From NCBI GenBank assembly GCA_033239005.1, contig BSQZ01000009.1, forward strand, positions 8,778,252 through 8,842,251: DNA of 64,000 bases. The letters run 5' to 3'. This DNA comes from Lamellibrachia satsuma. Lineage: Eukaryota; Annelida; Polychaeta; Sabellida; Siboglinidae. Positions within the stretch are counted from its first letter, which is position 1; every line of letters begins with the position of its first letter. The position numbers and the translations under genes were made by a program. The notes beneath the pieces are model-generated. The model made no database searches, was not told the DNA's origin, and saw only the letters and a program-made list of their open reading frames with translations. This document shows positions 1-11,791 of this stretch, piece after piece.

Positions 1-330
1 TTTTTCAGAAAATATTCTATTATATCTTATAGAATTTCCATAGGAGTTATGTGTCCAGAGATAATTATATGGAATAAAAATATATTCCATGGGAGTGTTA
101 TATAATATTCTATAGAACATTCTAAAGAATATTCTATCGGATTTGTGCGAAAACATTTCTATTGGATTCAGAAAATATTCTATAGAATTTGTAGTAGCAC
201 ATAGTTTTTCATACGATATTCTACTATGCTCTGTGTTTTACTGTTTACAGAATTCTGTAGATTTTTTTGCTAAAGCCATATCCAGGTAACCGCCACGTTA
301 GTGAGCACCCAAGTTTGTTCCGTGAGTTGA
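1..330. repeat. AT-rich palindromic repeat DNA
   Basis: Roughly 1-260 is a succession of short, related, self-complementary motifs (AATATTCTATAGAATATT-like, with ATTCTAT/ATAGAAT in both orientations), suggesting a decayed satellite or foldback repeat. No coding signal. Confidence 0.4.
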
Positions 331-339
331 TTTCAACTG

Positions 340-720
340 ATGTTGTTCTTGTTGGCCACGACTGACCCGCCTACAGAGCACCGGAGCGACGCCGAGCTAC
401 TACGAAATCCACCCCGAGTTCCAGTCGGAACATGGACGGGCTTACCACCTGCCGACGTATATTTCCCGCGTGCGGAAGGCGCCTTGCCAAACCGCCAGCA
501 TCTATTTCAAGATGCTGCGTTTCGAGCACTGATGGGCCCGCGTACCACACACCAGATAAGAAACGAGACCACCTACCGGGCATCGAGCACACCAGCGATC
601 AACTATCGCAAGTGGGTCTTGTGGGAGCCAAACTAGTGACCATCCCTTGCGGTCGTGTAGTCAGGACTGCGGTGTTCACAGGAAATTCGCAGTGGCGCTT
701 GCTTGCGTGAATTTTGCTGC
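340..720. other. GC-rich island, possible exon of unresolved strand
   Basis: This stretch is clearly GC-richer than the AT-rich DNA around it and is open in several frames. Plus strand: after a cctacag acceptor-like site at about 380 a frame reads SYYEIHPEFQSEHGRAYHLP then TYISRVRKAPCQTASIYFK and ends MLRFEH-stop. Minus strand: 528-449 reads LETQHLEIDAGGLARRLPHA between an AG and a GT and would be in phase with the exon at 6631-6562. The readings overlap, so at most one is right. No family is recognised. Confidence 0.25.
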
Positions 721-904
721 AGCAGTAGGTGCGATCGAATTTGTTGCGGCTGCGCGTTTGAAAAATCGTCTAATAACTCTCCGAACTATGTGCCCCAAAG
801 GTTCGTACCTATAAGAAACGATATCGGTCTTCTCGCAGAAGAAACACACTTTCATCACCAAGCTTTAAGCTTTCAACACAAGTGGATATTTTCGCACGAT
901 GTTA

Positions 905-967
905 ACCACAACACAACAACAACCACAACAACCACAACAACAACCACAACAACAACAATAACAACAA
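905..967 (+). repeat. (CAA)n microsatellite
   Basis: About 60 bp of CAA/ACA triplets with interruptions. It translates as poly-Thr or poly-Gln in chance ORFs. Confidence 0.9.
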
Positions 968-1060
968 CAACTGCTTTGACATCGAAATAAAACCGCATCG
1001 ACTACGAACCGCCAAGGAATTCGTTGTTTCTTGTGTTCTTTGCTGTTTGGTTTCATAGCC

Positions 1061-1376
1061 CCGGGGGGGTACTCCTGAGACATACATGTATGTGTCGTGC
1101 AAATGCCCCTGTTTTTGGCCATTTTTCTCTCTCTCTGTCCCAAGAAAAAATATTTTTTCTCTCTTTGTGCCCCAATTAAACCTGATAATTCACTCTTTCA
1201 TCGAAGAGGAAATTTCCCAATGAAACCTTACATTTGTATATATCAGATAAATTGTTCAATAATTCTCTCTTGGTGACCATAAATTTCTTGATTTCTCTCT
1301 CTCTCTCCATGTGCTCCATGGGGCTCTGGCGGCACACCCCACCGCTTTGGTATGGCAGTACCCCCCCCCCCCGGGG
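1061..1376. mobile_element. MITE family A, copy 1 (TIR CCGGGGGGGTACTCC)
   Basis: A non-coding element of about 316 bp. It begins ccgggggggtactcc and ends ggcagtacccccccccc-ccgggg, an imperfect terminal inverted repeat. It is flanked on both sides by CATAGCC (1054-1060 and 1377-1383), a 7-8 bp target-site duplication. The body is homologous throughout to 12645-12976. TSD size is like hAT elements. Unable to encode a transposase; presumably mobilised in trans. Confidence 0.8.
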
Positions 1377-1383
1377 CATAGCC

Positions 1384-2480
1384 ACGGGTACTATTCACCT
1401 CATCCGGATATACACTTGACGTATAGACCCTAGGAATTGGAAGGTTTCCGTCAAGTTGTGCATCCTTCCTAGTCACAGTCTAGTCTTGACGCCAGTGATT
1501 GACCAAGACCACGGAACGGATGGCACAGTGCCGCCGAATGGTCAACATAAATTCATGACATAATTTAGTGTCACCATTTAAACAAGACTAATATATGGCA
1601 TTACTTCAAACTGCCAGGTGTATCCAGTATTCCATCAATCAACTAATCGACTTGACCTTCCAAAACGTACTGACATAAAAAGCCGAATAGGCGGCCTTAC
1701 TCACTCTGTCTGTTTTTCGAGAAAGTGTCCGCAAACGTTTGGGATATAGACTATTTTTAGTGGACTCATGTACGCATACGTTTCCGAAGTAGGGATATGG
1801 GTTTGATTAACTCGAAGATATACGAACATGTAGTATTTAACTCACGAGATCTTCTTTTGGTAGTTTGGAAATGTTAATAACCGTGGCTAGATGATCATCT
1901 GCGTATGACGTCAGACTCCAAGCGAAGTAGCAATCTACGTGACGCATTAGCACCGATTGCCCATGTGGGAAATCTTCGGCGACTATATTCGGCAACAGAT
2001 TCTATCATAGCAGCGCAGCCTTTCACTACTATGCAATGCGACATGAATAGTATTAGTAGTTCCACTAGCGAGTCTGACCAGGTTAACCTATGATGTCCAT
2101 GCTGGAATAGTTACCGATTCAAACCGTACAGTTCAGTGTTTTGACGTTTCACGGTCGACGCCCCCTTTGCGACTCAGATAATGGAAGTAATCAACTACGG
2201 GGGCAACGCATGAAAGAAAACAGGTTACCAACTGTGTGGAACGCTCGTTATTACAGTTCGTAGCTCATCGTTTTCCACCACGTCTATTTCATCAACCCAA
2301 ATTTAGAATTTAATTACGCTGGCCGGTAAGAAAATGTTCGCTTCTTGCTGAAGCACCCAGTCACCCGCTTTAACACGAACACGTGTATTTTGAAAATGCA
2401 GCACTTCACAGAAAGTACTTAGGTCAATTGCAGTTTGACGATGACGCCAATCCGTTACGGGGGCATCCGGTCTGCCACAA
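1384..2480. other. no gene recognised
   Basis: About 1.1 kb of unique-looking DNA. A 62-codon open frame (1905-2093, plus) begins MTSDSKRSSNLRDALAPIAH. It has serine-rich composition but no recognised family or clear splice context, so I do not call it. Confidence 0.4.
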
Positions 2481-2486
2481 AATACT

Positions 2487-2713
2487 CACTCACTCACTCA
2501 CTCACTCACTCACTCACTCACTCACTCACTCACTCACTCACTCACTCACTCACTCACTCACTCACGCACTCACTCAATCACTCACTCACTCACGCACTCA
2601 CCCACTCACTCAACCACTCACTCACTCACTCACTCACTCACTCACTCACGCACTCACCCACTCACTCAACCACTCACTCACTCACTCACTCACTCACTCA
2701 CTCACTCACTCAC

Positions 2714-2745
<32 letters not shown>
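2487..2745 (+). repeat. (CTCA)n tetranucleotide array with CAAT tail
   Basis: About 260 bp of ACTC repeats with sporadic cgca, ccca and aaca variants, ending in an (AATC)n segment from about 2714. It gives THSLTHSL-type open frames in every phase. These are artefacts of a stop-free repeat. Confidence 0.97.
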
Positions 2746-2746
<1 letters not shown>

Positions 2747-2759
2747 TAATCATTCAACA

Positions 2760-3480
2760 CTCTTCGTTCCCGTTGTCCAGAGCATTTGGCCAGTCAAGTT
2801 AAATTCAGGCCTTCCCATCCATCTTCGTCTCTTCTTCTACATTCCTTCTCCGGATCCCCAGCAACGCAAGCATTAAACCGATCAAGTACGACTAATTGTG
2901 CACAGCTAAATAATCTCAACGACAACACACAATTTCTTAGATGAAACGGCATCATTGTTGACTGTCAGACAGAACATTTTGGCTGAAAAAAATCGTAAGT
3001 GATAAGATGTTTTCAGGACGATCTTTGTTGCGTGCTGAATAGTGGCAATATTTATTCACGTTTTGCATGGCATTATTTTTACTAAGTTACATTAGCGCTT
3101 AGTTTTTGCTTTTATTTTAGAGCGACGTGTTAGTTTAACTTAGATAAGTTCACGTGGATCAACTGACAAGGTTAAAAATTGCGGTATTTTAAAGAAAAAA
3201 GGTAATAATGTTTAGCTTTCGCAAAGTCTACTTATTAACGTTTTGCGTGCGATTGGTTCTTCATGACTATTATGCTCTAGCCGTTGCGTAGGCCGTTAAT
3301 CCGTGTTTTGTATGCTTTATGCAATTATTGGTGTTTGTGACTGAGATGGTGCTACGGCAAATTGTAACATTTTCTCGGGGATAATTGTAACATTGCCCTA
3401 TCAATTGAAATGTGTCACTCTGGGAGAAACGTGTTGAGAAAGTGTCATCCAACGTGAATCGCAAGGCGATTTAATAAACA
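2760..3480. other. no gene recognised
   Basis: AT-rich sequence with short chance ORFs only. Confidence 0.4.
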
Positions 3481-3610
3481 TTTTGTAATTAAAACAATAC
3501 TCTTCTTTACAGTGTTTACACGGTGTTCCAAATAGGTGATCTACCTTTTGTAATTAAAATAATACTCATATTTGCAGTGTTTACACGGTGTTCCAAAAAT
3601 GTGATCTACC
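3481..3610. repeat. 65-bp tandem duplication
   Basis: Two adjacent 65-bp copies (3481-3545, 3546-3610), both starting ttttgtaattaaaa and ending gatctacc, differing at about ten positions. Confidence 0.9.
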
Positions 3611-3762
3611 AATAAGTAGTTGGACATATTTAGTCTTATTAGCTGGTCATATATCCTAGATGTGCATTAAATAGCATACTAGAGCGATTAATTTATTATG
3701 TTGGTATGTAACATTTTGCCGCAATGGTAAAACAAACATTATATGTTACCACTCAACCCCGT

Positions 3763-3787
3763 GCGTGTGTGCGTGCGTGCGTGCGTA
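3763..3787 (+). repeat. (GTGC)n microsatellite
   Basis: Short GTGC/GTGT run. A second similar run lies at 8868-8902. Confidence 0.8.
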
Positions 3788-3789
3788 TC

Positions 3790-4680
3790 CTGTAGAAATG
3801 TGGATAATTAGTCCAGCCACCTAGTGTTTGTTTCAAAAATTGGGCATCCCCCATTTGACGGTCTGGATCTGCTCATGCAAGAGAGTAGCATTCGGCCGTT
3901 ACACGGTAGCGTAACAGCCGTGCATTTTCCCATTCACGTGTAGCTCGGTGGGAGACAGTCGTCATGAGATCAGGACAAACGGTAAAGTTGTTATCGAGTA
4001 CAAACAGTGTCACGACCAAACGAAATAATCACATCAGTGCTGTGTGTTCGTCTGTGATGTCTCGCCTAGCGAGGTAAGGAACGCGTTAGCGTCGGGCGCA
4101 AAACAATAGTCTGGCTCAACCTGCTGTCCAATCACGATATCACGATTTGATTTGTAGAAAGAGAATAAAACAAAGTGATCCGACCGGCGAAGAGTAATCC
4201 ACTTTTTATTGTTTGTTTCCGCATGATAACTCATGCAGAGCCAGTGCCATTTGGAAACGTATGTACCTCCACCGACGCCGTAACGACAGCGACATATATA
4301 GTTACTTCATTAAATTCAAAGGTCAAAATGTCATTCAATGTGTTTGCTCCGTCAGAGCAAACACATATACACCAATAAACGTATTAGTTATACTGAATTT
4401 GATGGATATATTCTATACTAAGTCGTAAACATGTAGTTTTATCACCTTTATTTAATGCGTCTGATGAATGTTCTTCACTCCCACACTACTAATCTGGCAC
4501 TGATGCTAAACGTAGTAAAAGCGTGTTTTCATATAACACGACATCCTGTTCTTAGGACCATACAAAGCGCTTTACATTTCACCGCCTGAGCCAATGACTT
4601 ATATGGGAAACATTCAGAATTAATACGCGAATAATATTCATTGACGCACATCCACTATTGTCGATGGTCAGATAATTTAC
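3790..4680. other. no gene recognised
   Basis: AT-rich sequence with two chance open frames on opposite strands (4034-4234, 4175-4428). Neither shows splice sites or a recognisable domain. Confidence 0.35.
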
Positions 4681-5542
4681 AACTGAGTGAACTGAGTGAA
4701 CTGAGTGAACTGAGTGAACTGGGTGAACTGGGTGAACTGAGTGAACTGAGTGAACTGAGTGAACTGGGTGAACTGAGTGAACTGAGTGAACTGAGTGAAC
4801 TGGGTGAACTGAGTGAACTGAGTGAACTGAGTGAACTGGGTGAACTGAGTGAACTGAGTGAACTGAGTGAACTGGGTGAACTGAGTGAACTGAGTGAACT
4901 GAGTGAACTGGGTGAACTGAGTGAACTGGGTGAACTGAGTGAACTGAGAGAACTGGGTGAACTGAGTGAACTGAGAGAACTGGGTGAACTGAGTGAACTG
5001 AGAGAACTGGGTGAACTGAGTGAACTGAGAGAACTGAGTGAACTGGGTGAACTGAGTGAACTGAGTGAACTGGGTGAACTGAGTGAACTGGGTGGAACTG
5101 GGTGAACTGAGTGAACTGAGTGAACTGAGTGAACTGAGTGAACTGAGTGAACTGGGTGAACTGAGTGAACTGAGTGAACTGAGTGAACTGGGTGAACTGA
5201 GTGAACTGAGTGAACTGAGTGAACTGGGTGAACTGGGTGAACTGAGTGAACTGAGTGAACTGGGTGAACTGGGTGAACTGAGTGAACTGAGTGAACTGAG
5301 TGAACTGGGTGAACTGAGTGAACTGAGTGAACTGGGTGAACTGAGTGAACTGAGTGAACTGAGTGAACTGGGTGAACTGAGTGAACTGGGTGAACTGAGT
5401 GAACTGAGTGAACTGAGTGAACTGGGTGAACTGAGTGAACTGAGTGAACTGAGTGAACTGGGTGAACTGAGTGAACTGAGTGAACTGAGTGAACTGGGTG
5501 AACTGGGTGAACTGAGTGAACTGAGTGAACTGAGTGAACTGG
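4681..5542. repeat. 9-bp minisatellite with higher-order structure
   Basis: About 96 tandem copies of aactgagtg with two main variants, ctgGgtga and ctgagAga. The variants are ordered: long stretches follow a four-unit (36-bp) pattern of three A-type units then one G-type unit, and about 4950-5040 follows a three-unit pattern. One single-base insertion (ggtggaactg, about 5092) shifts the register. Because the unit is a multiple of three and stop-free, long frames are open on both strands (SELSELGEL; QFTQFTQFT). Confidence 0.97.
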
Positions 5543-5559
5543 GACAACGCGGAGTGAAC

Positions 5560-6560
5560 GAAAGTGTCCAGGGAGAGTTCACTTTCGCACTCCACAAATA
5601 GTAAAAAGCTGGACGCGACCGATGTATATTTGTGTATTTTCGTCATACATGTTCATATAGATATCAACAGTTTAACTTTTTCAACACATAGGTACATATC
5701 CACTAATGCAGGACATCGCGTTCTGCTGCATTTTGCACAATCTTCTGGTGGATAGCACACAGACTCCGAGTAAACCTTACTAGGCTATGACTGTGACTAG
5801 TCGGATGTCTTTGTCAAAGCAATTACTACAGGCAGACGATGAGCCTGAAGGTGTTGTCTCTTGTCTCGTAGCATAAAGTCGAATAGTTATTCATAGCTCT
5901 TAGTTGGCAGCAAATGATGGATGAGGTCACGTCTAATGAATACTCTGTTACAGTGACAGAAATAGTAGTCTGACATTATCCCCAGATCTGTTTTTGTTTG
6001 TCTTTTCATAATATATGTTTTATAGCAAAGAGTGTCATTGGTCTACGTTTAAATCACCGCCGTGCTTGTTTCGTGAAGGTGTGTGACGTCCTGGGCATAT
6101 GACACAGCGTGTCTATCGTCGGTAGAGAGGGCCTTGGAAAGTGTCGAGTTCTGTCTGATGATTTATCGAATCTGAAACAACGCATATGTGTAGATTTCAA
6201 AGGTTCTCAGAAAACATTCATCACTTACGTTAATTGCAAATCACAGATTTGACTCCAATTAGGTTGTAGTGTATATAGGAAGGTTTAGCATATATGAAAA
6301 TTAGCAAAACGCCACATATGTTTAAATATTCAAACATCGAAAATTGAACCTCAGAATCGTATACTTTCCAATATAAATATGTGAAATTAGTAGCAGATAA
6401 TCATAATTTTCTTTAAACACAATTATTAAGGTACCATACGACTAGACAGTGTCTTCCCTATCCACATACCCTCAATAGTAGTGTATAGCATTTGTTGGCA
6501 GTCTTATTAAATAGTCCAAAACAAGAACATAGCAAAAAGAAAGTAAACAGAATATACATA
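5560..6560. other. no gene recognised
   Basis: AT-rich DNA without long open frames or recognised repeats. If the 9952/6562 peptide gene is real, this would be intronic. Confidence 0.35.
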
Positions 6561-6561
6561 C

Positions 6562-6631
6562 TCCAGAACTGAATGTCTTTCCAGAATCTCCACCGAGAGT
6601 ACCATGGCACGCGATGCACCGTCTGCGGGTT
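6562..6631 (-). CDS. candidate second exon of the secreted-protein gene
   Basis: Bounded by acceptor tgctctcgtgtttcgcag and donor gtatgt, 70 nt. It continues the frame of 9952-9836 without stops as NPQTVHRVPWYSRWRFWKDI then QFW, ending in phase 1. It is aromatic- and arginine-rich. Splice-site quality, phase match and local GC support it; no homology is recognised. Further exons should lie on the minus strand below 6562. One phase-compatible but weak candidate is 528-449. Confidence 0.35.
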
Positions 6632-6639
6632 CTGCGAAA

Positions 6640-7588
6640 CACGAGAGCATAATAAGCTTTAATGTCGCCGCCCGAGGAAGGCGTAAATGAACGTGCGTCA
6701 CTAATTCGGTCTATTGGGAAAGGTAAGTGATTTTGTTTGAGAAATGAAGTTAATTTTGTTTTACAAAAGAGCCAAACGACATCGGCAAGGTCACGTTGTC
6801 GTGATCTGTATCATTCACTAGCATCAGAATGAGATGATCACATTCGTCGGAAAATCGAAGGTATTCATAAACGGTGTGACGCAGTGAATACATTTCGAAC
6901 AGTGTGTCACCGTAAACATGTACTCAATTAGCGGCCTTCTGTGCCATTGACGGGTTAAATGCATAAATCCCCGTGTGTTCACTAGTAGCCAGAAAAACGG
7001 CAGTGTAACTCGGCATCGAGACTGTAAACATTCTTGAGCCAAGAATACAAACTTGTCATACTATTAATTTACGAACATGAAACATCTGTAACACACCTGG
7101 GACGAAATTCTCTTGCAACACTCTGTATGTATTACATAAAACTAAGGTGAATTGTTCGTCCTGTAAATGTATCCCCAATTCCTCTGATTTACCGCTTCAA
7201 CCAAATGTGTTATGTAAAACGTCCCTAACCCGATTCATATTTCGTTAAAATGCACCCCCGCCCAACCCCCTCCATGGCCTAGAGGGGTCTTGGGACCCCT
7301 AAGACCCCCCTGGATCCGCTGCTGCGCACAAATGTCAACATCTGGAAAAAGTGGGAAAGTTCTCTTGAAAAGCGGCAAACATCTTCCGCCAATCAACCTT
7401 CGTCGTTTTTCGTTTTTTCGTCACGTTTTAACGTATTCTTTTTAGACGTTGCCATGTTTGTGTGCCGTTCTTGTTCGCGTGAACGCACGCGCGTGAAAAT
7501 GCGAAATCACTTGAGCCAAAAGAAAGATGTGTATAGAATGACATTGCGTGGAACATATATATCGATTTTACTGTGAATACATTTATTT
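6640..7588. other. mostly empty; transposon-end-like GC-rich segment at 7250-7325
   Basis: No coding signal. At 7250-7325 a C-rich stretch (cctagaggggtcttgggacccctaag) ends in gacccccctggatccgctgctg. On the minus strand this reads CAGCAGCGGATCCAGGGGGG, resembling ends of common animal hAT-type repeats. No partner end was found. Confidence 0.25.
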
Positions 7589-7660
7589 TTCCGAAAGACA
7601 CAAACAATGTTGGGTGGACGACATTGCCCCCCAGTTTCGAAACGGTAGCAGGCATCGATG
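7589..7660 (-). repeat. SINE tail fragment
   Basis: On the minus strand this reads GTTTCGAAACTGGGGGGCAA, then TGTCTTTCGGAA. This is the same order of motifs as the body of the tRNA-Asp-derived SINE at 49060-49255 (TGTTTCGAAGCTTGGGCAAT ... GTGTCTTTCGGAAGAGAC). The tRNA-like head is not preserved. Confidence 0.55.
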
Positions 7661-7669
7661 TGCTAAATT

Positions 7670-9830
7670 GCGTAGTGAACACAAACAATCGTAAATAAAC
7701 GTTCACATGTGCGAGGTACCTTTTGATAGAAATACAAGCGCCTTATTATGGAGATGTATTACTCAAAATGTACATTACTGTTGATTTTCATTACCCATGT
7801 TCAATGTCACATTGTTTGGACGTATAATTACATCGTTTATCCACAGTCCACGTGCTCGTGTGTTATATCTATGGAAACACATGAGTGTGCTTTTACTAAT
7901 GAACATACAACCTGTTTAACTACATAGTAGTAACTGTGAAAACAACGTGATTATTTCAATACAGCATAAATATGGATCCACTGCTATGGAGAACTCAACG
8001 AAATAGGTAGATGACATACAACTGTTCTTACCAGTAGAACAGTGTGTTAGTTATTGGTAAGTTGTTGAATTAATTATGGCTTTTTGGGTGGCAGATTGCC
8101 TCCAATCCCTGTTTTTTTTTCTTTTTGCATTCTGTACTCGTCAGAATCGTCGCCACCTAAGGATGTCGTCCTTCCTCCTTGCATATCTTACACGTTTCTC
8201 CGCCAAACACAATCTCTTCTTCAATGCGGTCAATTTGTTTCGTGGATTGCTATTTTTTAAAATGAAAAATACTGGCAAGTAATGGCAAGCATCGACACGG
8301 CCAAACCCGTGGAAGACGTCGCATAACTAGTGTTCTCTTGGTACGTGTTTGCACCTGTCATCATCTACGACTAATTGTGGACATTTTCTTGCTCGCAAAC
8401 TCTTGTTCTTTCCGCTTCTTCGACGCATAAAGCTATGTTTATAACGTAATTGTTGGCTACACAATGCCCTGAAATAACACAAACAAGCTAGTACTCTGGT
8501 ATATGAGTACCAGATATAGATAATTGTGTTGCACGTAACAATTGCAATAACCTAATTGCAAAAGCCGTAGCATCTTGATTAACTAAATTACAGTTAATCC
8601 GATCGGATAATATTTTGGCTGCATTGGACCTCAAGTATCTAATTTTAGCATTACTTCAAATATAAATACAAGACGCATGCCATATGCATGTTCTCGACAA
8701 TGTGCACACACGCTGTGTAAGAACTGTTTTGTCACTCGGTGCGCTGTCTGTGCATTAGATGCGTTATGGTGATATCCATTTTTCGCTTCTCGGCCGACGC
8801 GTGTTATGGCAGTGAGGCTATTCGACACATCTTCGATTTAATTGCACCAGAATAAGAATAAGTGCATGGTGTGCGTGCGTGCGTGCGTCCGTGCGCGTGC
8901 GTTTTAAAGGACACTGACAAAGGTTCCAAAATTGCACTTTAAAAAAAAAAAAAATTCTTCAGTAAGTTTCTTTCAATGGAAAAGAGCAACTGGAAGAAAT
9001 GTCCCGAAATGGCATATATGGCGCTCGAGCATATATAAAGCTCGAAATGCAAGGATCAGTTTGTTTTGATCGATATGTGAGTTGTTTTTCACAAACACAC
9101 ATTTCCACTATTAACAGTACAAACGTACTGCCATGCATCTAACATGCATCCAGTTTGCAGTGCATTATTAATAGTAATAACCTCGTCTGGTTGATCGTAG
9201 ATGTCACAGCGACTTGTTTGGTGGATCTCAAAAAACAAGAATGCAATTCAACGTAATTATTTAGAGTGAGTTGTTCCAAGTTGTGATTATTTATAATGTT
9301 AATATTTCAGTAGTAGTCTATTCTGCTACGACTATATAGCTGATGACGCTGCATTAAATCCGAACGCAGTCGCTCGGACACTCATCTTAGGACGTAAACG
9401 TAACCCAGCAAGTTGAAACAACTGCAAGATTGTGTTAATATGCAGACTTGTTTACTCGGGTCGTAGGGGCTGACTCGAATAAGACCCGGGTCGCCAATTT
9501 TCATTACTTGGAAATCAGAGAGATGACTCGAGATTTGACATGGTCTTGGAGGTCATTAACTTGAGACTTGTCTTGACTTGTCAGTTTGTGACTTGTCAAC
9601 AAGTCTGTTAATATGTAATGATAAGTATAAAACTTAAGAGTTGAAAATACACAGAAGGGTTACAAATAACTTTAACTCCGGATCAAATATACTCCTCGAA
9701 TAATAAACGTTTTCGTTACGTGAAAGGGCTTAATAATAGTGTATTTGAACAATAAGAAAATTGCATGACATTGTTTTGCGCAGCCCATCTCTTAGATCCG
9801 GGTTACTACAGCACCCAATAGAACTGTTTC
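7670..9830. other. no gene recognised
   Basis: AT-rich, with a GTGC microsatellite (8868-8902) and an A-run (8941-8954). No supported exon. Confidence 0.35.
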
Positions 9831-9835
9831 CTTAC

Positions 9836-9952
9836 CTCAACCAATGGAATGGCCTCGGCGTTCCGTGTCCACGGAGGCACGGCGTCCACTGTCAGCACCA
9901 AGCCGACCAACGCGAAAATCAGAAGAACCACGTCAGATGTACGAGCCTTCAT
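9836..9952 (-). CDS. candidate secreted-protein first exon (signal peptide)
   Basis: An ATG at 9952 opens MKARTSDVVLLIFALVGLVL then TVDAVPPWTRNAEAIPLVE, 39 codons ending exactly at a good donor (GAG|gtaagg). The first 24 residues form a textbook signal peptide: Lys/Arg n-region, a core of about 15 hydrophobic residues, and a small-residue cleavage site near VDA-VPP. I do not recognise the mature part. An in-frame ATG at 10003 would add 17 residues before the signal, which is less likely. The exon is locally GC-rich. Exon 2 is proposed at 6631-6562. The product could be a secreted peptide precursor or another secreted or membrane protein. Confidence 0.5.
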
Positions 9953-10172
9953 CTTGAGAATCCGCCGACTGAGTGCGCGTGAAGAAGACAGTGGCAGACG
10001 CAACTGCAGCGAAGCGACACCACGTGGTGCGCGCGGATTTCAGTCGACGCTGCATTAGCTGACTTACCATTCCTGCAGCCAATCGATAATATTATCGGAG
10101 TATGGGCACAATGCATGCATTATGAGGACTTACTTGACCTGACTTAAAAGCATAGGGTATGCGTCGACTAAC

Positions 10173-10440
10173 ATGTCTCTGTCTCTGCCTCTGACTCTCT
10201 GTGTGCCTTCTCTGTCTCCGTCTCCCTTCTCTCTCTCTCCCTTCTCCCTGTCCCCATGTCAATGTCCCCGTTCCTGTCCCTGTCCATCTCCCTCTGCCTC
10301 TCCGTCTTCGTCTCCGTCTTCATCTACGTCTCCCTCTTTCTTTATCTCCATCTTTCTCTCTCGCTCTCTCTACCTCTGCCTCTGCCTCTGTCTCTGCCTC
10401 TGCCTCTGCCTCTCCCTCTCTCTCTCTCTTTCGGTCTCTC
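10173..10440. repeat. polypyrimidine simple-sequence tract
   Basis: About 270 bp of CTCTGTCTCTGCC-type pyrimidine repeats. Its right edge is where a LINE RT frame (minus, ...FCFFGSIVLARDRK) stops being recognisable, so the array has replaced or truncated the element's 3' part. Confidence 0.9.
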
Positions 10441-10858
10441 GCCAGTACTATGCTTCCAAAGAAGCAGAACTGTCCTGCAGTCTCGAGTTCTTCGCCTTCC
10501 AGAGTAATATGCTTATCCGATGAAGTGATGACCTTGCATTTGGAGAAGTTGATTTTCATACTTTATTTCCTAAAAGCAGCTTGTAACTCTTCAGCTAAGA
10601 GTTGTAGCTTCTCAAACACGATGTACATAATTGTAGTATAATCTGCATATATAATGTCAAAGCTGGGGTAGGTATCTAGCTAGAACTCCTTGCATAAGCT
10701 CTTCAGGTCTGTCATGACGAACTCCAGGAAGAAACTGAACAGGATAGGTGATAACAAACAACCCTGTCTCACTCCAATCTCCACTCTGAACCATTGTGTC
10801 AGTTGACCAATGATGACATCTGCAATAATTCAACATTATTATACAAAGCTTCAATTAG

Positions 10859-11092
10859 TTATATCATTTTGGAATCCACCCCAATAGACCTCAACATCTT
10901 CCACAATTCCCCTCCAGTGTCAAATGCATCCTTGAAGTCCACAAAATTGAAACCCAGCTGGATCTGGTGCTCTTTTGTCTTTTCCATAATCTCTCGCACA
11001 ATGAAGATAGCATCTACTGTCCTTCGGTTCTTGTTGAATCCAAACTTTGATAGATGGGTGTCGATGTTGTCATCTATCCTTATGAGTATCAT
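10859..11092 (-). pseudogene. LINE reverse-transcriptase fragment
   Basis: Open fragment with the RT block FNFVDFKDAFDT (the F-D-K-AFD signature of LINE RTs) preceded by FGFNKNRRTVDAIFIVRE. The catalytic FADD block is not in this piece. Confidence 0.8.
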
Positions 11093-11791
11093 CTTGCAGA
11101 AGATCTTACCCGGGATGGATATAAGGAAAATTGCTCAGCAGTTTGGTGAAGTTAACTTGTGTTTCTTGTGTACTGGGTTGTTCGTATTTTTGCACCAATT
11201 TGTTGGTAACTTTTCCTGATGCCATGATCCATTGCATATTTTCGGGAACATCTTAACCATCTTCTCCCCTCCAACTTTCAGAGCTTCGGGCGTAATGCGA
11301 TAAGCACCAGGCACTTTTCAAGTCCAACCAGTCCAGGGATGTTATCTGGAATGTCGTCAAGTGCTTCCTCTAATTGTGGCCAGTTTGTGTTAAGATGTTT
11401 CTAAAAGTATGTTCCCAGTATTTCAACATCTCATCTGGGGTTGTTTGTTTAGGCTTCCGTCGCCTTCCTATGCAGCCATGAGGTGTTTACATGGCTTGTT
11501 GCTGCTGAGTTCTCGCACATTTTAAGACAAATTATGCGAGCTGTTTTTCTTGAAATCCTCCTCCATAACTTGTATATTTTCCTCAAGTTGTTTTCTCTTG
11601 TGGTTTCGTATTGCTTTCTTCACTAGTCTGTTCTTATCTCTGTACGCTTTACGCTTCTCGAGGTGTTCTTCAAATTCTTTGTGAGTGCCTTTCTCCTGTC
11701 CTCACAATCTCTTGCTAGTACTCTGATGGAAGGTTCTGCGCCTGAATCCAACCACCTTCTCAGTGATTTTCTTTTTTGTATGTTTGAAGTC

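Noticed and set aside
340..636. 98-residue plus-strand ORF
   Set aside because: Not called as a gene: three overlapping frames on two strands are open here and none has homology I recognise.
2383..2802. THSLTHSL-type protein frames
   Set aside because: Products of the CTCA tetranucleotide array.
4579..5646. 355-residue and other long open frames over the 9-bp array
   Set aside because: Unit length is a multiple of three and stop-free, so several frames on both strands are open at once; no domain or splice support.
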